Made by a program: the position numbers and the translations under genes. A stretch of 64,000 nt of DNA from Epilithonimonas bovis DSM 19482 (GTDB lineage Bacteria > Bacteroidota > Bacteroidia > Flavobacteriales > Weeksellaceae), in assembly GCF_900108115.1 (NCBI RefSeq), contig NZ_FTPU01000004.1, positions 62,001 through 126,000 of the forward strand, written 5' to 3'. The notes below the pieces were generated by a model. That model saw only the letters and a list, made by a program, of their open reading frames with translations, did no database searches and was not told the origin of the DNA. Shown here in pieces: positions 59,209 to 64,000 of this stretch. Every line of letters starts with the position of its first letter. Position 1 is the first letter of the stretch.

Positions 59209-61209
59209 ATGCAGGGAGAAGACGATTTAAGAGGGCTTGCCAAGATAATGGCTTTTATGCGGGCAGTCAGTATTCTTTTGGTGCTGATGCACCTTTATTG
59301 GTTCTGCTACGGTTTCTTTTTAGAACGTGGTTGGACGTTGGAAGTAATCAACAAGATATTAGGCAATTTCGACCGAACGGCGGGTTTGTTTTCACACACT
59401 CTTTACACCAAAGTATTCGCTTTGGTCTTACTGGCTTTAAGCTGTTTAGGGACAAAGGGCGTAAAGAACGAAAAGATAACCTGGACTAAAATTTACGTGG
59501 CGTTGGGCGTTGGCTTTGTGCTGTTCTTCCTGAACACACCTTTGTTAAAGCTATCTCCGGCAACAGGCACATTCCTGTATATGCTTACTATCTCATTAGG
59601 TTATATCGCCTTGCTGATGGCGGGCGTATGGATGAGCCGCCTGCTTCGTACCAACCTGATGGACGACGTATTTAATAATGAGAATGAGAGCTTTCAGCAG
59701 GAAACCAAACTGATGGAAAACGAGTATTCCGTTAACCTGCCCACCAAATTTTACTACAAAGGCAAATGGAACAACGGTTGGATAAACATTGTAAATCCAT
59801 TCAGGGCATCAATAGTGTTGGGTACTCCCGGTTCCGGTAAATCTTATGCCATCGTAAACAACTACATCAAGCAGCAGATTGAAAAAGGCTTTAGTATGTA
59901 TATCTACGATTTCAAGTTTGACGACCTTTCTACTATTGCCTATAATCACTTACTGAAGCATCGGGATAAATACAAAGTTCAGCCGAAATTTTACGTGATA
60001 AATTTCGACGACCCACGCAAGAGCCACCGTTGCAACCCACTCAATCCCGATTTTATGACGGACATTTCTGATGCTTACGAAGCGGCATATACTATAATGC
60101 TAAACCTTAACAGGTCGTGGATACAGAAGCAAGGGGATTTTTTCGTGGAAAGCCCAATTATTCTTTTGGCTGCGATTATTTGGTATCTGAAAATCTACGA
60201 AGATGGTAAGTATTGTACGTTCCCTCACGCCATTGAATTACTGAATAAAAAGTATTCGGATGTATTCACGATTTTAACTTCATACCCGGATTTGGAAAAT
60301 TATTTGTCGCCCTTTATGGATGCGTGGCAAGGTGGAGCGCAAGACCAGTTACAAGGACAAATCGCATCGGCAAAAATTCCGCTATCAAGGATGATTAGCC
60401 CACAACTTTACTGGGTAATGACGGGCGATGATTTTACGCTTGACATTAACAACCCGAAAGAACCTAAAATTTTGTGCGTGGGTAACAATCCCGACCGTCA
60501 AAATATTTATTCCGCAGCTTTGGGTTTATACAATTCGAGGATTGTAAAGCTGATAAACAAAAAGGGACAGCTAAAGAGTTCCGTTATCATAGATGAGTTG
60601 CCCACAATTTATTTCAGGGGACTGGACAATCTTATCGCAACGGCGAGAAGTAATAAGGTAGCGGTATGTTTGGGTTTTCAGGATTTTTCGCAATTAACAA
60701 GGGATTACGGCGACAAGGAAAGCAAGGTAATACAGAATACTGTCGGTAATATATTCAGTGGTCAGGTGGTTGGCGAAACAGCAAAAAGCCTTTCGGAACG
60801 TTTCGGTAAAGTATTACAGAAACGCCAGAGTATGACGATTAACCGCAATGATAAATCTACCTCTATTTCGACACAGTTAGACAGCCTTATTCCGGCTTCC
60901 AAAATCTCAACACTTACACAAGGTTTGTTTGTTGGTTCTGTATCAGATAACTTTGATGAACGTATCGAGCAGAAGATATTTCACGCCGAAATTGTAGTGG
61001 ACAATGAAAAGGTAGCGGCAGAAAGCAAAGCCTATCAGCAAATACCGCAAATCTTATCTTTTGTAAATGAGCAGGGCGAGGATAAGATGAAGCAGGAAAT
61101 AGAAAACAATTACAAGCAGATAAAATCAGACATTCTGAATATTGTTGTTAGTGAAATGGAGCGTATCAAGAATGACCCTAACTTACAGCATTTGGTGCAG
61201 AAAGAATGA
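59209..61209 (+). CDS. mobC: MobC type IV coupling protein, module 2
   Basis: 666 residues. N-terminal membrane segments start with LVLMHLYWFCYGFF, the YWFCYG motif of Bacteroidetes MobC proteins. The ATPase domain has Walker A GTPGSGKS (Lys211) and SSVIIDELPTIYFRGLDNLI as Walker B. It delivers the relaxase-DNA complex to the channel. A second coupling protein at 38223 serves module 1. Ends the mob operon; a promoter for arsR follows. Confidence 0.93.
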   Translation: MQGEDDLRGLAKIMAFMRAVSILLVLMHLYWFCYGFFLERGWTLEVINKILGNFDRTAGLFSHTLYTKVFALVLLALSCLGTKGVKNEKITWTKIYVALGVGFVLFFLNTPLLKLSPATGTFLYMLTISLGYIALLMAGVWMSRLLRTNLMDDVFNNENESFQQETKLMENEYSVNLPTKFYYKGKWNNGWINIVNPFRASIVLGTPGSGKSYAIVNNYIKQQIEKGFSMYIYDFKFDDLSTIAYNHLLKHRDKYKVQPKFYVINFDDPRKSHRCNPLNPDFMTDISDAYEAAYTIMLNLNRSWIQKQGDFFVESPIILLAAIIWYLKIYEDGKYCTFPHAIELLNKKYSDVFTILTSYPDLENYLSPFMDAWQGGAQDQLQGQIASAKIPLSRMISPQLYWVMTGDDFTLDINNPKEPKILCVGNNPDRQNIYSAALGLYNSRIVKLINKKGQLKSSVIIDELPTIYFRGLDNLIATARSNKVAVCLGFQDFSQLTRDYGDKESKVIQNTVGNIFSGQVVGETAKSLSERFGKVLQKRQSMTINRNDKSTSISTQLDSLIPASKISTLTQGLFVGSVSDNFDERIEQKIFHAEIVVDNEKVAAESKAYQQIPQILSFVNEQGEDKMKQEIENNYKQIKSDILNIVVSEMERIKNDPNLQHLVQKE

Positions 61210-61323
61210 TTATACTAAATATTTTTGTGATTTTTCTATTAATATATTGTTAGAAGAATTAAAAGTAACAGCACCATTACGTCAACATATAAAATGCCAA
61301 ATTTTAATACTCATAATTTAGCA

Positions 61324-61354
61324 TTTGCTTAAATAAACAAATTAGTTACATTTG
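61324..61354 (+). promoter_or_regulatory. Promoter of the metal-resistance operon
   Basis: TTTG at 61324-61327, 19-bp spacer, TACATTTG at 61347-61354: full match to the flavobacterial consensus. It is only 4 bp before the ATG at 61359, so the message is nearly leaderless. ArsR family repressors often bind over such promoters. Confidence 0.75.
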
Positions 61355-61358
61355 CATT

Positions 61359-61736
61359 ATGGATAATACTTCTTGTAAACGACAACAGGCAGACATTAAA
61401 CAAATCAATCGCTGTAAAGAAAGAGTTTCGGAACTCCACAGTTCGTTTGACTATTTGTCGAACGCACTTGAATTGACTGGAAACAATGTAAGACTGAAAA
61501 TTCTGTTTCTTCTTTATGAAGAAAAACGACTTTGTGTTTGTGATGTGAGTGAAATTCTTGGAATGACAATTTCAGCGATTTCTCAGCACTTGAGAAAACT
61601 TAAAGACCGAAAGCTTATTGAAACCGAAAGAGAGGCGCAAACCATTTTTTACTCATTGACAAAAGAGTATGAGAAAATGTTGGACCCATTTTTTAAAATA
61701 CTTGACGATAAAAAAAATTTAGAAACAATATGGTAA
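61359..61736 (+). CDS. ArsR/SmtB family metal-responsive repressor
   Basis: 125 residues, winged helix. The alpha-3 metal site RLCVCDVSE has Cys59 and Cys61, the same place as the arsenite/cadmium site of ArsR (ELCVCDL). The recognition helix is MTISAISQHLRKLKDR. Further cysteines lie at 6 and 19. It overlaps the merTP-like gene by 7 bp and probably represses this operon until metal binds. Confidence 0.9.
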   Translation: MDNTSCKRQQADIKQINRCKERVSELHSSFDYLSNALELTGNNVRLKILFLLYEEKRLCVCDVSEILGMTISAISQHLRKLKDRKLIETEREAQTIFYSLTKEYEKMLDPFFKILDDKKNLETIW

Positions 61737-62332
61737 CGGACGGAAAACTAATTGGGACTGGACTTTTGACAGCAATAGCAGCTTCATTATGTTGCATTAC
61801 ACCTGTTTTGGCTCTCATAGCAGGAACAAGTGGACTTGCTTCAACTTTCTCTTGGCTCGAACCTTTTCGTCCATATTTTATCGGGTTAACTATTTTAGTG
61901 CTTGCTTTTGCTTGGTATCAAAAATTGAAACCGCAAAAGAAAATTGACTGCAACTGTGAAACAACTGAAAAATCAAACTTTATGAAAACAAAATCATTTT
62001 TAGGAATTATTACCGTTATGGCGGCTTTACTTTTATCATTTCCGCTTTATGCTCACATTTTTTTTCCAAAGACCGAAAGTAAAGCAATTATTACCCAAAC
62101 TTCAAAAATTCAGAAAGTTGAGTTTACAATCAAAGGGATGACTTGTTCAGGTTGTGAACACCACGTTAAAACAGAGATTAGCAAACTAAAAGGAATTGTG
62201 GAAGTTGTGGTTTCCTATGAGAAAGGCAACGCCATTGTTAAGTTTGACAACAAACAAACAAGTATAGCAGAAATAGAAAAAGCTATCAATTCGACAGGTT
62301 TTAAATCACTAAAAAGTAAAATTATATCATAA
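61730..62332 (+). CDS. merTP: MerT-MerP fusion, mercuric ion transport protein
   Basis: 200 residues. The MerT part has three membrane segments with the vicinal pair Cys21-Cys22 (SLCCITP) and a loop CNC (Cys74, Cys76). The C-terminal heavy-metal-associated domain is MerP-like with GMTCSGC (Cys139, Cys142). It takes Hg(II) through the inner membrane; the reductase MerA expected to receive it is not in the window. It overlaps the next gene by one base. Confidence 0.88.
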   Translation: MVTDGKLIGTGLLTAIAASLCCITPVLALIAGTSGLASTFSWLEPFRPYFIGLTILVLAFAWYQKLKPQKKIDCNCETTEKSNFMKTKSFLGIITVMAALLLSFPLYAHIFFPKTESKAIITQTSKIQKVEFTIKGMTCSGCEHHVKTEISKLKGIVEVVVSYEKGNAIVKFDNKQTSIAEIEKAINSTGFKSLKSKIIS

Positions 62333-62538
62333 TGGAAATTAAATTACAATCAATTATAACTTGCCCAAATTGCGGATACAAAAAAGAGGAAACAATGCCA
62401 ACAGATGCTTGCCAATATTTTTATGAATGTGAAAGCTGTAAGACACGCTTAAAACCATTGCAAGGCGATTGTTGTGTGTATTGCAGTTACGGGACTGTTC
62501 CTTGTCCTCCAATACAACAAGACAAAAAATGCTGTTGA
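62332..62538 (+). CDS. GDCCVxC domain protein
   Basis: 68 residues with 11 cysteines. Pairs C11/C14 and C33/C36 look like a zinc ribbon, followed by GDCCVYC (45-51) and a terminal CC. The family is known as GDCCVxC (seleno)protein; here the motif has cysteines only and no in-frame TGA. Found with mercury transport genes in many bacteria; probably handles Hg(II) or related metals. Confidence 0.88.
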   Translation: MEIKLQSIITCPNCGYKKEETMPTDACQYFYECESCKTRLKPLQGDCCVYCSYGTVPCPPIQQDKKCC

Positions 62539-62621
62539 CAAACTGGAAGCAACCTCGTCCGAGAGAATGCAGATTTCTCTGGATATTTAATAAATAATTG
62601 GATATGTTTTGGTGAAAATAA

Positions 62622-63035
62622 ATGACAATGACTGAATTAGAAAATGTTTTACAACAAAGAAATATAAAGCCCACAGCAATGCGTTTGTTGGTAGTAGAAA
62701 AATTATTGAAACAGCAATATGCCATTAGTCATAAAGAATTGGCAGAACTGTTTGAAAATGCAGATAATGTCACTTTGTTTAGAACTTTAAAAACATTTTT
62801 AGAGCATAAACTTATTCATACCATTGATGATGGAACAGGTGTTGTAAAATATGCACTTTGCCAATCCGGTTGCAGTTGTAATCCTTCGGAGCAGCACACG
62901 CATTTCCATTGCTCACAATGCAAACGGACTTTTTGCCTTACAGATGCAGAAATACCGAGCATTAATCTTCCTCAAAATTTTAAATTAGAAGGTATCAATT
63001 TGGTTCTCAAAGGAAGGTGTGACAGATGCAATTAA
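62622..63035 (+). CDS. Fur family metalloregulator
   Basis: 137 residues. A winged-helix part (RNIKPTAMRLLVVEKLLKQQ, DNVTLFRTLKTFLEH) and a C-terminal dimerisation part with HTHFHCSQC and CDRC, the structural zinc CxxC pairs. It may sense zinc or another metal and control the following efflux genes. It starts 84 bp after the GDCCVxC gene. Confidence 0.88.
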   Translation: MTMTELENVLQQRNIKPTAMRLLVVEKLLKQQYAISHKELAELFENADNVTLFRTLKTFLEHKLIHTIDDGTGVVKYALCQSGCSCNPSEQHTHFHCSQCKRTFCLTDAEIPSINLPQNFKLEGINLVLKGRCDRCN

Positions 63036-63078
63036 AACAATCTGAAACTTTGCAATCCGATTGCACAAATTATTTTTC

Positions 63079-63086
63079 TATATTTG
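63079..63086 (+). promoter_or_regulatory. -7 box for the Cys-rich protein gene
   Basis: TATATTTG, full match to TAnnTTTG, 8 bp before the ATG at 63094; the upstream element is not clear. Confidence 0.45.
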
Positions 63087-63093
63087 TACCCTA

Positions 63094-63420
63094 ATGAAAT
63101 GGTTTCTCACAATATGGACTTTTTACCTGATGGTACTTGCAGCGTTGCCTTGCAGCGATGCAAGCAATCAGTGTGAAGATACCGTTCCTAAAATTGAAAC
63201 CGCCCAAGCTCACGAACATAACCAGGATAGCGACGACAATTGCAGTCCTTTTTGCTATTGCAGTTGTTGCAGTGTAAGCATCGGGTCATTCAATTTCAAG
63301 CCTTTTGAAATCAAGCAACCTAAAGTAGCTTTCTCTACAAAAAAATTCACAATCCGTGATTACAATTTAATTTCCCGCTACCAAGGAAATATCTGGAACC
63401 CACCCAAATTTACTGTTTAA
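63094..63420 (+). CDS. Small Cys-rich exported protein next to the RND pump (DUF6660-like)
   Basis: 108 residues from the ATG at 63094; a longer frame from a TTG at 63061 would include the promoter and is rejected. An N-terminal hydrophobic segment (about 3-18) ends near Cys20. A His-rich stretch (HEHNQD) and the cluster CSPFCYCSCC (50-59) look like a metal-binding site. The position before the cusA/czcA gene suggests a periplasmic metal-binding helper. Family name from memory. Confidence 0.65.
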   Translation: MKWFLTIWTFYLMVLAALPCSDASNQCEDTVPKIETAQAHEHNQDSDDNCSPFCYCSCCSVSIGSFNFKPFEIKQPKVAFSTKKFTIRDYNLISRYQGNIWNPPKFTV

Positions 63421-63672
63421 TTTTTACAGATTTTCCAAATGCTGTTGATGGCTGATGTTTAGCCTTAACTGATGATGCTCCTGTCATTCATTTGCTAATG
63501 ATATGTGCAATCCATTTAAGTTTTCCTGTTTGTTTCAGATAAATTCATAAAGCCTTTGCTTTTGTGATAATGGGCAAATAGTACGTTTTCCATTCTATAG
63601 ACATTGATAAATCTGTTGGCTGCTTACCACAAGTGGCAAGTATATTTTTTGTAAAATATTAAACAGAAATAC

Positions 63673-64000
63673 GTGTTAGATAACATTATAAAATTCAGTA
63701 TCAAGAACAAGCTCGTCATTGGGATAATGACCTTGTTGCTCATTATTTGGGGAGTGTGGAGCGCCACAAAATTACCCATTGATGCCGTACCCGATATTAC
63801 TAATAATCAGGTACAAATAATTACGGTTTGTCCCACATTGGCGGGGCAAGAAGTAGAACAATTAGTAACTTTTCCTATTGAACAAAGTATTGCCAATATT
63901 CCAGATTTAGAAGAAACACGGAGCATTTCGAGGTTTGGTTTGTCGGTAATTACGGTTGTATTTAAAGACAATGTAGATATTTATTTTGCCCGGCAATTAA
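63673..64000 (+). CDS. CusA/CzcA family heavy-metal efflux RND transporter (N-terminal part)
   Basis: Partial, running off the right edge; about 109 residues are visible from a GTG start at 63673. LDNIIKFSIKNKLVIGIMTL, then the first membrane helix and KLPIDAVPDITNNQVQIITV, TLAGQEVEQLVTFPIEQSI and ETRSISRFGLSVITVVF are standard for the HME-RND inner-membrane pump. It exports Cu/Ag or Co/Zn/Cd; substrate residues lie outside the window. The 252 bp upstream hold no gene. Confidence 0.92.
   Translation, partial: MLDNIIKFSIKNKLVIGIMTLLLIIWGVWSATKLPIDAVPDITNNQVQIITVCPTLAGQEVEQLVTFPIEQSIANIPDLEETRSISRFGLSVITVVFKDNVDIYFARQL

Larger units (their letters stand above)
28337..64000. mobile_element. Composite integrative conjugative element (right end outside window)
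   Basis: From the 3' end of tRNA-Met to the window edge nearly every gene is a transfer, mobilization or metal-resistance gene. It holds two mobilization sets (28.4-55.4 kb and 55.9-61.2 kb) and one complete-looking mating-pair set. No integrase, transposase or second copy of the tRNA 3' end was found, so the integrase and the other attachment site are expected beyond 64 kb or are lost. Boundary at the tRNA is inferred from gene content. Confidence 0.8.

Noticed and set aside
62332-62538. Selenocysteine version of the GDCCVxC protein
   Set aside because: The motif is encoded with cysteine codons and no in-frame TGA occurs before the final stop.
63061-63093. TTG start extending the Cys-rich protein by 11 residues
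   Set aside because: The extension contains the TATATTTG promoter box and would precede the signal segment with non-signal residues; ATG at 63094 fits better.
28337-64000. Integrase, transposase or insertion sequence in the element
   Set aside because: Every large frame was assigned to transfer, mobilization or metal genes; none carries a tyrosine recombinase or transposase motif.
1-64000. CRISPR array or known defence system
   Set aside because: No regularly spaced repeats of 25-40 bp with unique spacers and no cas genes were seen; the 25-bp pair at 55463-55528 has only two copies.

Overview
The window reads as a chromosome segment of a Bacteroidota bacterium, most likely a flavobacterium of the Weeksellaceae (Chryseobacterium / Epilithonimonas type). 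The signs are flavobacterial promoters (TTTG, about 19-22 bp, TAnnTTTG), a protein with a type IX secretion C-terminal domain, a class II HMG-CoA reductase, and conjugation genes of the Bacteroides CTnDOT naming scheme (TraE, F, G, J, K, M, N).

Positions 1-28.3 kb are core chromosome with short operons on both strands. In order: pdxA (partial), ribE, an orphan sensor kinase, trmN6, ftsE, rpmH, waaA, a DUF423 membrane protein with a 56-residue partner, HMG-CoA reductase, a radical SAM DNA-repair protein, a glycosyltransferase, small conserved proteins, hutH, a DOPA-dioxygenase-like enzyme, YceI, the DUF4130 partner of the radical SAM protein, folB, a SIMPL protein, dtd, greA, a HIT protein, clpX, a T9SS substrate and a thioredoxin-like protein. 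Dispersed hairpin repeats lie between these genes. This part ends at a tRNA-Met(CAT) gene at 28263-28336.

Positions 28.4-55.4 kb form one block, all on the minus strand. Read from its promoter side at 55.4 kb it holds a secreted protein, a relaxosome protein, a HUH relaxase, a ParA ATPase and a membrane protein. Next come the transfer genes: TraE (DUF4134), TraF (DUF4133), the TraG/VirB4 ATPase, four secreted proteins with the same C-terminal motif, then TraJ, TraK, a TraL-position protein, TraM and TraN. The block finishes with a coupling protein, an M23 peptidase and a group likely to protect incoming DNA: a JAB/RadC-like protein, a lipoprotein and a 1712-residue Toprim-methylase-helicase. 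No integrase or transposase is visible.

Positions 55.9-61.2 kb hold a second, different mobilization set (ParA, MobA, MobB relaxase, MobC coupling protein), divergent around a leader rich in hairpins. Positions 61.3-64 kb are metal-resistance cargo: ArsR, a MerT-MerP fusion, a GDCCVxC protein, a Fur-family regulator, a Cys-rich small protein and the start of a CusA/CzcA RND pump. The whole right part is read as a composite integrative conjugative element whose far end lies beyond the window.

The most unusual features are a DnaJ-type J-domain inside the TraG ATPase, a C-terminal motif shared by four tandem secreted transfer proteins, GC-rich palindromes that encode signal-peptide residues of two transfer proteins, and the Toprim-methylase-helicase fusion.
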